Positions 8,693 to 18,803 of a stretch of 64,000 bases of DNA are shown piece after piece. Position numbers and translations under genes: made by a program. The notes beneath the pieces were generated by a model. The model had not been told where the DNA came from. It searched no databases and saw only the letters and a program-made list of their open reading frames with translations. Position 1 is the stretch's first letter. Every line of letters starts with the position of its first letter. The stretch comes from Caldilineaceae bacterium (GTDB taxonomy: Bacteria; Chloroflexota; Anaerolineae; Caldilineales; Caldilineaceae), in NCBI GenBank assembly GCA_026708085.1, contig JAPOVP010000050.1, forward strand, positions 1 through 64,000, read 5' to 3'.

Positions 8693-11362
8693 ATGCCAAC
8701 CGAACCGTCACACTGGCCCTCTCTGACCCGCTACAAAGGGCCATATCTGCAAGAGATTGCCTTTCCATTGGGCGGCATCGGCACGGGGAGTTTCTGCCTG
8801 GGCGGTCGCGCCGATTTTCGCGATTTTGAACTCTTCAATTGTCCCGACAAAGGCTGCAATCCGCCCTACACCTTTTTCGCGGTGCGCGCCCAGCGGCCTG
8901 GGGAACCTGCCGTAACGCGCATTTTGGAGGGCGCTCTCCAGCCACCATTCCGCGGCGGCGGATTCGGGGCCGGTGTCCCGCTGGCTGGTCTGCCGCGCAT
9001 GCGCGATATTGCGCTTGACGCCTGCTATCCTTTCGCGCGCTACACGCTCGGCGATCCGGAAGTCCCTTTGACCGTACATCTGGAGGCTTTCAACCCGCTG
9101 ATTCCGCTGGATATCGATCGCTCCGGATTGCCCGTCGCCATACTTCGCTATGTGCTCGTGAATCCGACCGGCCAGCCAGTTCAGGCGTCGGTGGCCGGCA
9201 GCCTCTACAATTTTGTCGGTTACGATTCGAGCGGGCGGCGGGGCCAGTGGAGCAGCAAGCCGGCGGAGCCAGGGCAACTTCTGGGCGGCAACGTCAACGA
9301 ACTGCGCCGAGCTACGACGAAAGGGCTGTCGCTGCTGGGACTGCTCATGCGCTCGCAACGTGTTGCGCCACGCACGCCTCAGGACGGCACGATGTCCCTG
9401 GTTGCTGTCGGCGGTGAGGCGACCTGGAGGCGGAGCTGGGGTTCAAGGCATTGGAACCGGCACATCCTCAGGTTCTGGGATGACTTTTCTGAAGACGGCT
9501 GCCTCGACGACCCGGCGGACGCCCGGCCCAGTCCGGAAGGTGAGGGCCAGATTGGCTCGCTATCTGTCGGAGCGACAGTGCCTCCCCAGGGCAGGGTTGC
9601 AATCACTTTTCTTATCTCCTGGCACTTTCCTCACCGTACCGCGGCTGGGTGCGGTTGGGATACGCTGGACGCGGAAGGCGGCTGGGTAGGCAACTACTAC
9701 GCAGCACGGTACGCCGACGCCTGGGACGTTGCGGTGCATATGGCTCCACAGCTCGAAAAGCTGGAAACGGACTCTCTGGACTTTGCCCGAGCAATGGCCG
9801 ACGCCAGTCTGCCGCTGTCGGTGAAAGAGGCCGCGTTGAACAACCTCTCCACCCTGCGCAGCCAGACCTGCTTCCGAACTGCTGACGGCCGCTTCTTCGC
9901 ATTTGAAGGCACCGAGGACGACCAGGGCAGCTGCTTCGGCTCATGCACCCACGTGTGGAACTATGAACAGGCTACGGCGCAGGTCTTTCCGGAGCTGGCC
10001 CGTTCCATGCGCGACTCGGAACTGGAGCAGGGAACACTGCCCAGCGGCATGAACTGTTTCCGTCTGCACCTGCCATTGGGCGGTGAGCCGTGGAAGTTCG
10101 CGGCTGCCGATGGGCAGATGGGCGTTGTCATGAAGTGTTACCGTGAGTGGCAGCTATCCGGTGACGGCGAGTGGCTCGAACGGCAGTGGCCCACCATCCG
10201 TTCGCTCGTCAGCTATGCGTGGCTGCCGGGCGGGTGGGACGCCGACCAGGACGGCGTCATGGAAGGTGTGCAGCATAACACCTATGACGTCGAGTTTTTC
10301 GGTCCCAACCCGCTTTGCGGCATCTGGTACCTGGGCGCGCTGCGGGCGGCCGGGGCGATGGCGTACGCAGTGGGCGACGAAGAGTTTTCTGAGAAGTGTC
10401 GCGGGCTCTTTCGACAGGGGTCTGCATGGATCGATGCCAATCTGTTCAATGGCGAGTTCTACATCCAACAGGTAAGAACGCCCGCCAGCCTGGAGGAAAC
10501 TCTGCCCGAACTGCGCGCCGGTATGGGAGAGACGAATCTGGCCGAACCCGAGTTTCAGATGGGCAACGGCTGCTTGGTCGACCAGTTGGTAGGGCAGTAC
10601 ATGGCCCACGTGGCTGGGCTCGGTTACTTGCTGTCGCCGGACAACATCAGGACCGCGTTACGCTCCTTGTACCATTACAACTTTCGCCGCGATCTCAGAG
10701 GCCACTGGAACAACATGCGGACCTATGCCCTGGGCGATGAGGCGGGGCTCCTCATGGCGAGATGGCCCGGCGGTGACAAGCCGCGAGTTCCCTTCCCTTA
10801 CTGGGGCGAGGTCATGACGGGCTTCGAATATCAGGCCGCCGTACATATGATTTACGAAGGGATGATCGACGAGGGTCTGGAGATCATCAGCGCAATACGA
10901 GGGCGCTTCGACGGGCAGCGGCGCAATCCGTGGAACGAGCACGAGGCAGGACATCACTACGCGCGCGCGATGGCGAGTTGGGCGGCGATTCGGGCGTTGA
11001 GCGGCATGCGCTACTCAGCGGTCGCAGAGCGGCTCGAATTGGCGCCGCGGTGGCGGTCGGATGCGTTTCAGTGCATTTGGACAGCGGGTTCAGGCTGGGG
11101 CACAGTTCATCAGAGCATTGGAGACAGTGAGCAGAGTGTACGTTGGGAAGTACTGGGTGGGGAGTTGACCGTGCGGGAGATGACTTATGCAACGCTGCCG
11201 CGCGCAGCGGCTAGAAGAGTCACCGTTGAAGTGGGGAGCGAACCTGTCGATAACAGTCATGTGTGGGAGGCCGGCAAGGCGACGATTACACTGCCGCATG
11301 TTATACAGGTCACGTGCAAGCGGGACCTGTATGTCTGCATAAACTTCGAAAAAGGGGCGTGA
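8693..11362 (+). CDS. GH116 glycoside hydrolase (GBA2-type beta-glucosidase/glucosylceramidase-like)
   Basis: 889 residues from ATG 8693 (a TTG at 8681 would overlap the previous stop). The N-terminal beta-sandwich starts with YLQEIAFPLGGIGTGSFCLGGR, the characteristic opening of GH116. The C-terminal (alpha/alpha)6 domain carries EGVQHNTYDVEFFGPN and FQMGNGCLVDQLVGQY; Asp630 in the latter matches the position of the acid/base aspartate in human GBA2. No signal peptide is present, so it should be cytoplasmic. GH116 enzymes remove beta-glucose or beta-xylose from glycolipids and aryl- or alkyl-glycosides. Together with the transporter it suggests import of an intact glycoside. The exact substrate is unknown. 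Confidence 0.92.
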   Translation: MPTEPSHWPSLTRYKGPYLQEIAFPLGGIGTGSFCLGGRADFRDFELFNCPDKGCNPPYTFFAVRAQRPGEPAVTRILEGALQPPFRGGGFGAGVPLAGLPRMRDIALDACYPFARYTLGDPEVPLTVHLEAFNPLIPLDIDRSGLPVAILRYVLVNPTGQPVQASVAGSLYNFVGYDSSGRRGQWSSKPAEPGQLLGGNVNELRRATTKGLSLLGLLMRSQRVAPRTPQDGTMSLVAVGGEATWRRSWGSRHWNRHILRFWDDFSEDGCLDDPADARPSPEGEGQIGSLSVGATVPPQGRVAITFLISWHFPHRTAAGCGWDTLDAEGGWVGNYYAARYADAWDVAVHMAPQLEKLETDSLDFARAMADASLPLSVKEAALNNLSTLRSQTCFRTADGRFFAFEGTEDDQGSCFGSCTHVWNYEQATAQVFPELARSMRDSELEQGTLPSGMNCFRLHLPLGGEPWKFAAADGQMGVVMKCYREWQLSGDGEWLERQWPTIRSLVSYAWLPGGWDADQDGVMEGVQHNTYDVEFFGPNPLCGIWYLGALRAAGAMAYAVGDEEFSEKCRGLFRQGSAWIDANLFNGEFYIQQVRTPASLEETLPELRAGMGETNLAEPEFQMGNGCLVDQLVGQYMAHVAGLGYLLSPDNIRTALRSLYHYNFRRDLRGHWNNMRTYALGDEAGLLMARWPGGDKPRVPFPYWGEVMTGFEYQAAVHMIYEGMIDEGLEIISAIRGRFDGQRRNPWNEHEAGHHYARAMASWAAIRALSGMRYSAVAERLELAPRWRSDAFQCIWTAGSGWGTVHQSIGDSEQSVRWEVLGGELTVREMTYATLPRAAARRVTVEVGSEPVDNSHVWEAGKATITLPHVIQVTCKRDLYVCINFEKGA

Positions 11363-11482
11363 GCGGCCAGGTGTCACTATTCTGGACTCTTCCCTTCAGA
11401 AAGTGCCTAACTTCTTCGTTGTGAACCCCTCGATCTTCATTTGAAATCTTCCTCATCTCAGTGTTCAGATGAATCGCAGTTT

Positions 11483-12862
11483 CTAGTTCATCCAGGGCGT
11501 ATTCTGGTCCCAGGCTGTAAGCAGGTCATCAAGTTCAGACTCGGCCTGCTCTTGTTCTCCGGTTCCGGCGAGGTTGTTCAGTTCATAAGGGTCGTCACGC
11601 AGGTCGTAGAAACAGTTTGGACGGTTCTCTGCTCCTCTTTCGCTGTTGGAAGTTAGCCGACCCAGGAGGTGGGTGGGCGTTCTGACCCCAATTTCGCCGT
11701 CTGTTGTCTCGATGAAGCCCCAGTTCTCGTCCAGTCGCGGGCTGTCACCCGCCAGAACCGGCGAGAGATTGCGTCCCTGCACGTGGTCAGGTATAGGGCT
11801 CCCGCTGGCATCCAGCACTGTAGGCATGATGTCAATTAGCTGTGCGACCTGTGAGCTGCTGACGGAAGGCTCCCACAACCAAGGGGCGTGGAAGATCATT
11901 GGGATGCGAATCGACTCTTCGATCAAGAGGCCCTTGTTGAACCTGTGATGGCTGCCCAGGTTGTCGCCATGGTCGGAGGTGAAGACGACGATCGTGTTGT
12001 CGAGCAGGCCGTTCGCGCGCAGGCCTTCCATCATGCGTCCGACCATGTCGTCGACCCAGGTTGTGAGGCCGTAGTAGAGGGCTGTCAGAGTTCGCAGGTC
12101 GAAGCCCTCGGGAAGGTCAAGCGTATAGGGGAGCTTCTGCGAGTAGTAGAGGAAGTCCCAGAGGTAGACTTTGAACCAGTGCTCGTCATAGGCCATTTCG
12201 CCGTCCACGAACACGTTGGGCCTGAGGGGCATGTCATTGGAGTCGTACATGGTCAGGTATTTTTCGGGGGCGTCCGCCAGCGGCATGTGGGGAGGGGAGA
12301 TGCTGTAATAGAGGAAGAAGGGGTTGTTGCGGTCGGCAGCCATATAGGAGAGTACTTTCTCGATTTCATAGTCGACGCTAAAACCGTCAACGAGTTGCGG
12401 GGGCCCGCCGTTTTCGACGAAGTCCTGTCCTGTGTGGCGGTGGTTGACTCTGGGGTGGAGCGTGTAGTCGAAGCCGACGATTTCGGGGGCGGGGTGGATG
12501 TGCCATTTGCCGATCAGGGCCGTGTCGTAGCCTGCGTCTTTAAACTGTTCGGCGATGGTGGGGTCGGGCAGGTGGACCCGTTCCTGGAGCGGCCATGAGG
12601 CAACGATGGGCCGGCCGTGCTCGTCGGGCACTGAGGCGTTGCCGAGGGCGCCCATGCAGGTGCGGGCGTACTGGCCTGAGACGAGGGAAGAGCGGGCCGG
12701 CATACACACTGGGTCGGTCGAGACGGCGTGCTCAAAGCGAACTCCATTGCGGGCCAGATTGTCGATGTTGGGAGTACTGATTACCTGATTGCCGTAGCAG
12801 CCGACTTCGAAGGCACGAAGTTGGTCGCAGATGCAGATGATTACGTTGGGTTTGTTTTTCAT
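11483..12862 (-). CDS. Sulfatase (type I, formylglycine-dependent)
   Basis: 459 residues beginning KPNVIICICDQLRAFEVGCYGN with the metal-binding Asp13. CMPARSS at residues 53-59 is the C-x-P-A-R sulfatase signature whose Cys53 is converted to formylglycine. LIGKWHIH and FTSDHGDNLGSHHRFNKG supply further metal and substrate residues. It hydrolyses sulfate esters, probably on a sugar or polysaccharide fragment. No signal peptide is visible, so it should act inside the cell. No Shine-Dalgarno sequence precedes the ATG. The gene is convergent with GH116, 120 bases apart, with no clear terminator between them. A formylglycine-generating enzyme is not in the window. Confidence 0.93.
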   Translation of the reverse strand: MKNKPNVIICICDQLRAFEVGCYGNQVISTPNIDNLARNGVRFEHAVSTDPVCMPARSSLVSGQYARTCMGALGNASVPDEHGRPIVASWPLQERVHLPDPTIAEQFKDAGYDTALIGKWHIHPAPEIVGFDYTLHPRVNHRHTGQDFVENGGPPQLVDGFSVDYEIEKVLSYMAADRNNPFFLYYSISPPHMPLADAPEKYLTMYDSNDMPLRPNVFVDGEMAYDEHWFKVYLWDFLYYSQKLPYTLDLPEGFDLRTLTALYYGLTTWVDDMVGRMMEGLRANGLLDNTIVVFTSDHGDNLGSHHRFNKGLLIEESIRIPMIFHAPWLWEPSVSSSQVAQLIDIMPTVLDASGSPIPDHVQGRNLSPVLAGDSPRLDENWGFIETTDGEIGVRTPTHLLGRLTSNSERGAENRPNCFYDLRDDPYELNNLAGTGEQEQAESELDDLLTAWDQNTPWMN

Positions 12863-13044
12863 ATAGGGAGATTTGTATTTTTTTGGTTTATGAGAGTCTG
12901 TAATTCACTACACGAAAATTTGGGTCAAGGCCATTCTTATTCGGCAGCCTCAGTCGCAATTACGGCTTGCAGGTAGAGGCTCTCATGAAGCCTTTGCGAG
13001 AATTCGACCGCAATTCTTAGGGTTAGACGCGTCCCGAAAGCGCC

Positions 13045-15438
13045 CTATTGAGATGGTGAGTCATTCTGGCGGATGTAAACGTTTTGCGCGTGCAGAGTCT
13101 GCGGTTCGAACAGTTTGGTGACGGTGACCATGTGGATTCCACGGCTCTTCAGGGCGGTGATTATTGCGGGAACCGCGTCGACGGTGGACTTGTGAATGTC
13201 ATGAGAGAGGATGATCGCCCCTGCAGGCGCATCGACAATTCTGGCAGCCACTGTTGCAGCGTCGCGGTCCTTCCAGTCGAGCGGGTCGACGCTCCAGAAG
13301 ATGATGGGCAGGCCGGATGCTGCCAGCACATTGTCGTTGTAGGCGCCGTAAGGAGGACGCATGAACGGCGTCGATTCACCGATGATTTGGGCGATGAGAT
13401 TGTCTGTCTGTTGTAACTGTTCGCGAATCTGGTCATCTGACATCCGGGTCAGGTTGGGGTGGTCCCAGGTGTGGTTTCCAATCTGATGACCCTCTCGGAA
13501 CATGCGTTGAACGGTTTCAGATTGGATGCGGACTTGTGTTCCGAGGACGAAAAAGGTTGCCTTAACATTGTGCTCTTTGAGTGTGTCCAAAAGACCTTCC
13601 GTATAGAACGAGGGGCCGTCATCGAATGTGAGAGCCACGCAGGCCACTTCGCGGCAGTTGATTTCATCCTGGACGGGAGACTCAGCCTGAACAGGTCGCC
13701 CGAAATTCAACAATGATAGCCCTGAAAAGTATTGCAAGGCTGCAGCTTGAGAAATGGTCCGTCGAGCTGGCGTGGACAGCGTAGAGTGTGCCAAGCGACC
13801 AACGGTTTGGGCCATCCTGGACTGTTGTGAAGTCGTGCCGTTCTCAATGCCCAGGAGATCGCGAACCTCCGGTTTGAGCAGGTCTGCAATCGCGGCTACC
13901 GACAGTTCCAACTCCACCACGCCGTCCACACCCGAGGCGACCTGATACTTGTCAAATCTGACCAGGAAAGTACCGTTGTCCCGGAACACGATAAAGTCAA
14001 AGTTTTCGGCGGTCGGCTCTGTGCCTGTTTCGAAAACCCATTTTGCGCTCTCAAAGAGAGACTCTTTGCGTTCGTCGTCGGCGTCGGGCTCCCGTTCGGC
14101 AATCTGGTTGCGGAGGCGTTCTGCCAGAGCTTCTCTTGTCAGGTCGGAGAGGCGCTGCAGGTAGCTGTCATCGATAAAGAGTGCCGGAATGGTGATCTCG
14201 TTGCCCTGGTGAAGATCGAATGTGTAACTGGATACGAGTGTGTTTCCAGAGCCACCGGTATTGATTGACCGGGTCAGCGCAAGAAACATCGCCTTTTTGT
14301 TGGCAACCGACGCTTCATGGTCCTGGCGGTAATGGGTTACGAAGGAGGCCGCCTCCCGGCCGGTTTCTTTCTTGTGATCCTGGAAGGCTTTTTCAATCTC
14401 GGCAGCCGTTTCATGAAACTCGTCAATGAAGTGCTGTGTAATCTCTTCTATGCGCTTGTTGATGGACTGCTTGTCAGTTACGGGATAAGAGACAAAGAGT
14501 GTTGACCGGCCATCGTTTTCGGCCAGTTCGATTTCTGCAACGCCGTCGAGCGTCTCTCCAGGAGCGCCCGTCTCGTCCTCCAATCCCAGAAGTTCCCGGA
14601 TTTCCGGCTTCAGAAGATCGGCGAAGGATGCCAAGGGCAATGCTACTTCAACAACGCCCTCTACGCCTGCGGCAACCTGGTACTTGTCGAACCTGACCAG
14701 AATCGTCCCGTCCCCGGGAAGGAAAATGTTATCGAAGTTTTCGACTGTCGGCGCGGTACCGCTCTCCACCCATTCCGGGTCGCTCGCCAGCTCCTCCTTG
14801 CCAATACTTTCCCCCAGCGCTTCCCTGGTCAGTGACGAGAGTCGCTCCAAGTAGCTGTCATCTAAAAAGAAGTCGGGGATGGTAAGTTCGGCACCAGTTC
14901 GGCGGTCGAAAATGTAGCCGACGACAAAGGAATTGCCGGTCCCCCCCGTGTGAATCGATCGAACAATGTCGAAGAAGATCAGGTTTTCGTTAGCAATTGA
15001 TACGTCGAAGTGTTGTCGGTAGTGCGTGATAAAGGTGGCGGCCTCTCTTCCTGTCTCTTCTTTGTACTTCTGATAGCTCGCTTCAGTCTCGGTTGCGACT
15101 GTACGCCACTCTTCGATGAATTCCTGCGTTATTGCTTCCATGCGAGCGTTGATCGCATCCTGTTCGGTTATGGGATAGGATACGCGCAGCAGGGAACGGC
15201 CTTCGTGTTCTTTCTCTTCGATTGCGTGAACCCAGACATTTTCATACTTGGTGGCGTCGAAGGATGAGGAATGGGCGGGGCCCGTCTCGGATTCAGGTTC
15301 AGTGGTGGTGGCCTCGGGCGCGGTTGTAGCCGGAGCTTCGCTCTCTACTTCCAGCATATTGCCTGAGAGGCACGCAGCCAGCACTACAGAGGAAATGAGA
15401 ATTGATACTGAGAGCACTACGTGGGGGTATTTCATCAT
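13045..15438 (-). CDS. PdaC-like polysaccharide/peptidoglycan deacetylase lipoprotein with duplicated N-terminal module
   Basis: 797 residues from ATG 15438, preceded by AAGGAGGAG; 73 upstream in-frame codons are rejected. A signal with lipobox VLAAC (Cys23) anchors it outside the membrane. Residues about 55-275 and 290-520 are two copies of a DUF4163/DUF3298-like module (matching blocks SYPITEQDAINARMEAITQ and SYPVTDKQSINKRIEEITQ; each ends with a VRFDKYQVA segment). A NodB domain starts near residue 598 with TFDDGP, HTWDH (His656/His660), RPPYG, DPLDW and LSHDIH, so all five catalytic motifs are intact. Bacillus PdaC has the same domains in single copy and deacetylates peptidoglycan MurNAc. 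The likely role here is cell-envelope glycan deacetylation. Confidence 0.88.
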   Translation of the reverse strand: MMKYPHVVLSVSILISSVVLAACLSGNMLEVESEAPATTAPEATTTEPESETGPAHSSSFDATKYENVWVHAIEEKEHEGRSLLRVSYPITEQDAINARMEAITQEFIEEWRTVATETEASYQKYKEETGREAATFITHYRQHFDVSIANENLIFFDIVRSIHTGGTGNSFVVGYIFDRRTGAELTIPDFFLDDSYLERLSSLTREALGESIGKEELASDPEWVESGTAPTVENFDNIFLPGDGTILVRFDKYQVAAGVEGVVEVALPLASFADLLKPEIRELLGLEDETGAPGETLDGVAEIELAENDGRSTLFVSYPVTDKQSINKRIEEITQHFIDEFHETAAEIEKAFQDHKKETGREAASFVTHYRQDHEASVANKKAMFLALTRSINTGGSGNTLVSSYTFDLHQGNEITIPALFIDDSYLQRLSDLTREALAERLRNQIAEREPDADDERKESLFESAKWVFETGTEPTAENFDFIVFRDNGTFLVRFDKYQVASGVDGVVELELSVAAIADLLKPEVRDLLGIENGTTSQQSRMAQTVGRLAHSTLSTPARRTISQAAALQYFSGLSLLNFGRPVQAESPVQDEINCREVACVALTFDDGPSFYTEGLLDTLKEHNVKATFFVLGTQVRIQSETVQRMFREGHQIGNHTWDHPNLTRMSDDQIREQLQQTDNLIAQIIGESTPFMRPPYGAYNDNVLAASGLPIIFWSVDPLDWKDRDAATVAARIVDAPAGAIILSHDIHKSTVDAVPAIITALKSRGIHMVTVTKLFEPQTLHAQNVYIRQNDSPSQ

Positions 15439-15909
15439 GGCTCCTCCTTCCGGGGACCAAAGGACTCTATGCTTTGAGGGGGGAAAACCTTCAGTTGAAG
15501 AGGCTACTCTCGAACATTCTCCACTATAACACATAGATTGTCGAAGGCGATTCACGAGAATCGAAACCATTTTGCCACGTTGGGAATCGGTGAAGACGGG
15601 CCAGGAAGCATGTGTTCGGAGTTTTCGGTTTCCCGGTGCTGCGAGACCGTCGCGCATTGCGTGCCTCGAACCTCTTTCACCGTCGCTCTCGTCGTATGAA
15701 AGTTCTGGCGTACACTGTGCGATTCTGTGTCGTCACTTGGCCGAATCTTCCAACTGTGCCAATTTTATGGTTAATCCGGCCTGAGATTGGAGCGTTGAAG
15801 CTTCGAACAGAACAGCCCACGAATAAGAATGCAAAAAGAAGAGAATTCGCAACATTTTCATTTTGTCGTGAGAGACCGACCAATTCCAGACCAGAAAGGC
15901 GGAGCCCAC
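15439..15909. other. Divergent intergenic gap, deacetylase / rhaM
   Basis: About 470 bases between the divergent deacetylase and mutarotase genes. I find the deacetylase ribosome site (AAGGAGG, minus strand, near 15445) and the rhaM GGAG at 15901, but no convincing -35/-10 pair and no RNA gene. Short ORFs here are not coding-like. Confidence 0.5.
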
Positions 15910-16224
15910 ATGATTCGCAAAGCGTTTGTCATGTCAGTGAATCCCGACCAGCACAAAGAGTACGAAGACCGCCATACGCCAATTTGGCCTGAATTGGAGG
16001 CGGTGCTCAAAGCGCATGGCGTTAGCAACTATTCAATCTTTCTGCATGCCGGGACCAATCAGTTATTCGCGTACGCGGAGATTGAGAGCGAAGAGAAGTG
16101 GGCCAGCATCGCTGACGAGGAAGTCTGTCAGAAATGGTGGCATTATATGGGAGACATTATGCCCTCGAATCCCGATAGCAGCCCGGTCTCAGTTGATTTG
16201 AGAGAGGTCTTTCACATCGATTGA
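15910..16224 (+). CDS. rhaM: L-rhamnose mutarotase
   Basis: 104 residues, exactly the usual length of RhaM, starting [50 protein letters not shown] and the tail [11 protein letters not shown] match the family, including the catalytic His of the RHTPIWPEL block. The enzyme interconverts alpha and beta anomers of L-rhamnose or a related deoxy sugar in the cytoplasm. GGAG lies 6 bases before the ATG. No rhamnose isomerase or kinase is adjacent, so here it may serve breakdown of another deoxy sugar handled by the flanking genes. It is convergent with the glycoside-hydrolase-like gene. Confidence 0.9.
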   Translation: MIRKAFVMSVNPDQHKEYEDRHTPIWPELEAVLKAHGVSNYSIFLHAGTNQLFAYAEIESEEKWASIADEEVCQKWWHYMGDIMPSNPDSSPVSVDLREVFHID

Positions 16225-16311
16225 GCGGTCCGCTTCTCAGTAGAAGCAGGAGGGTGCGTGATGGCCTGCCAGGGTTCCCTAGTTCGGTCGATTGTAGCGT
16301 AATGATGCGGG

Positions 16312-18762
16312 TTACTGCGTTGGAATGACCAGGTACGGTGTCTCAGTCCGCCAATCGGGCCAGCGTGTGGTCGTCCCGTCGCTGAATCTAAGTTCGAAGA
16401 ATATCATCAGGTCCCATGCGGCGTCTATGGCGCTGCTGGAGATGATGGTTTCGAAGCCCCCAGCACCCGCCTGCATCTGTTTCTCCTCGAACTCCAGTGC
16501 CTGGTGTGCGATACGGTAGAAGCAGCCGACGGAGGTAAGGCGGCGTTCATTGGTTTCCAGTAAATTGAGACGGACGGGGAGGTCTTGAGCCGGGTCGGCA
16601 TGTCTCGGAGCGTTGAAGTCGACGCTGGGAGCCTGCGGGTGAACATTTCCACCAGGCCATTTCAACTCTTCCGGCCGCGCCTCACCCACTTCGCGGACCA
16701 GTTGTCTGACTGCTGCCAGATCACTTTCCACGACGGCCAGATCATCTTTCCAGTGCCCATCATGGCCTTTCTCACGGAATCCGAAGACGAGGTCGTCGGC
16801 GTAGTTGCCATCGGCGGCCGCTGCCAGTGCGGCCCAATTCTCCCGGGACTGTTCCAAATGCTGAAGGACGAGAGACAATAGCCCAGGTTCCTGTGTTTGG
16901 CGGAAGAGCGCCATGCAGGTAGCCGCTACCATTCGGCTGGCATGGTATTCGGCAATATTACTGAGAATTGAAAAGTCGAGGCAGGTATAGCGCAGGTCGG
17001 TGGAAGTCGGGTCGATGAGACCGATGGCCGCTTTCGTGTTTCCGGCCATTTCCCGCAGAAGATTGCTTACCTGGAGCGGAGTCCACTTTCCGCTTATCCG
17101 GCCTTCCACAACGTCCTTCACATATTCATCGATGCGGTAGAACTGTGTCGGGTCGCTGGGCTCGACTTTTGCGTCCTGGTCCAGGCTGCGGCCGGCGTAC
17201 CTTTCGGGCCAGAACGACCAGAGGCTTGCCGACATCTGCAGAACGGTGGTAAGCAGCGGCAGGATCTTGCTGCCCGCTGAATAGAGTTGATCGACGGCGG
17301 AAGCGGCCTCGCCAAAACGGTGCCGCAGTTCGCGACGCCATACTTCACAAGAGGCATCGGGATCGTATCCCAGGCGACCGAACAGGAGATTGAATTGCCA
17401 GAAACGTGCACGTTCGTGGACGTGATGCCGGTAGGCGGAACGGTCGGAATAGGCGACCCAGGCGGGCTGTCGGTCGCGCACGCCCTTGTTGGTCAGCGGG
17501 GCCATTACCTCGAAACCGTCGCCGGTGGCAGAGCAGGTGCGGGCGAAGCGGCTGACCCAGTCCAGATCGCCCCAGAGGAGGACTCGCTGGCTTCCGGCGC
17601 TCCACAGGCGGTGGATGAGCGGATAGGCGCGCGGCTTTCGCAAGAGGTCCCAGGTGCCGTAGCGGCGGTAGCTGTGGTGGTCGCGTTGCTGGATCACCGG
17701 CATGGAGTAGGGCATTCCCAGATGCTCGCACCAGTGTTTGGTCGAGACGACGGTATTGGGGACCAGTCTCTGTGCCAGCTCTATCGTGGAATTGGAAAGG
17801 CCTTTGGCGCGCAGATCGAGCCGGATGGGCCTGCCGCATGCGGCGATGGCGCGAAACTGGGGCTCGTAGTATTCGGCCTGATGGTCCTCGTCGACGCCCG
17901 ACTCAACATTCATGCGGAATTGGACGCCGTCGATGTGGGGACATTCGTCCAGTACACGCGCCAGGCCGGCCGCGTTGTAAGAGGCCAGGATATCGGCGGT
18001 GAGGCCTTCGACCATCGGTTCCCCGTAGTCATGGGCATGTTGAGACCAGATTCCGATTGTGAAGTGAAGCCCGCGGAGTCGGGCGGCGGCGGAGACGAAC
18101 CTGAGAATGTTGAGGCGAGTTTGGCGCTGTTCCGTGGTGAAGTCTGGTGTGTTTACCTGGGGAAAATCGGGCAGGTCGAACATGAAGGGATAGGGTGGTG
18201 ACATGTAGGCGATCTGGTGGCCGAAGGTGAGGCTGAGATTGTTGTAGCGGTAGAGGGCGAGTTGGTCCAGGTAATCTTCCCAGTACTCCTCATTGTAGAA
18301 CCATTCGCGCTCCAGCTCGCGATTGCAGAGGAAGAGTTGCATGCTGCGCCAACTTAGATGGGGCGAGCCGATTTCGGCTGGAATGTGGTCGAGGATGGAA
18401 GGGTTGGCACGCTCCCGACGCGGGCTGGCTCCCGCAATTGGGGGTGCGACTTCGATCGCGCGGGCGGCCTCCATCAAGGCGTAGGTAAGACCGCGTTCGT
18501 CGCTTCCGGCGATGAGGAATTGGTTGGGCAGCAGCGGGCTGAGAACAAGAGATTCAGGCGCAACGGGGCACTTTATTCCCGCCCTTGCCAGGGCTGTGTC
18601 CACTGCTTCCGAGTGCCCTGCCAGTCCGATGAGAAGCGACGGTTCTTCGTCCGGTGAACCAAGATTTCGCACGGACTCGCCTTGCGAGGCCAGTGCGCGG
18701 GACAGGCGGCTTAGTGCAAGGCTGGGGCCTGGCCCAAGTTCCCTGTCAATGGTCAGGAGCAT
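16312..18762 (-). CDS. Large glycoside-hydrolase-like protein (GH67/GH20-like N-terminal domain plus TIM barrel)
   Basis: 816 residues from ATG 18762 (a second ATG at 18783 is possible). Residues about 5-110 end in AGSDERGLTYALMEAARAIE, the alpha/beta fold placed before GH20 and GH67 barrels. Residues about 130-470 look like a TIM barrel, with WRSMQLFLCNRELEREW, YNNLSLTFGHQIAYMSPPYPF and HIDGVQFRMNVESGVDE. The C-terminal 330 residues are mostly helical. No signal peptide is seen. I cannot assign a GH family or catalytic pair; alpha-glucuronidase-like activity is one possibility. The PhyH gene lies 41 bases upstream and ribokinase beyond it, so it probably belongs to a sugar-degradation operon. 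Confidence 0.7.
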   Translation of the reverse strand: MLLTIDRELGPGPSLALSRLSRALASQGESVRNLGSPDEEPSLLIGLAGHSEAVDTALARAGIKCPVAPESLVLSPLLPNQFLIAGSDERGLTYALMEAARAIEVAPPIAGASPRRERANPSILDHIPAEIGSPHLSWRSMQLFLCNRELEREWFYNEEYWEDYLDQLALYRYNNLSLTFGHQIAYMSPPYPFMFDLPDFPQVNTPDFTTEQRQTRLNILRFVSAAARLRGLHFTIGIWSQHAHDYGEPMVEGLTADILASYNAAGLARVLDECPHIDGVQFRMNVESGVDEDHQAEYYEPQFRAIAACGRPIRLDLRAKGLSNSTIELAQRLVPNTVVSTKHWCEHLGMPYSMPVIQQRDHHSYRRYGTWDLLRKPRAYPLIHRLWSAGSQRVLLWGDLDWVSRFARTCSATGDGFEVMAPLTNKGVRDRQPAWVAYSDRSAYRHHVHERARFWQFNLLFGRLGYDPDASCEVWRRELRHRFGEAASAVDQLYSAGSKILPLLTTVLQMSASLWSFWPERYAGRSLDQDAKVEPSDPTQFYRIDEYVKDVVEGRISGKWTPLQVSNLLREMAGNTKAAIGLIDPTSTDLRYTCLDFSILSNIAEYHASRMVAATCMALFRQTQEPGLLSLVLQHLEQSRENWAALAAAADGNYADDLVFGFREKGHDGHWKDDLAVVESDLAAVRQLVREVGEARPEELKWPGGNVHPQAPSVDFNAPRHADPAQDLPVRLNLLETNERRLTSVGCFYRIAHQALEFEEKQMQAGAGGFETIISSSAIDAAWDLMIFFELRFSDGTTTRWPDWRTETPYLVIPTQ

Positions 18763-18803
18763 AGAGGACGTCCCCCTCTGCATTGGTTGGCGGAGGGCAG
18801 GAC

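Noticed and set aside
12863..12960. TTGACC-N17-AATTAC as sulfatase promoter (minus strand)
   Set aside because: The -10 matches consensus at only three positions, too weak to list.
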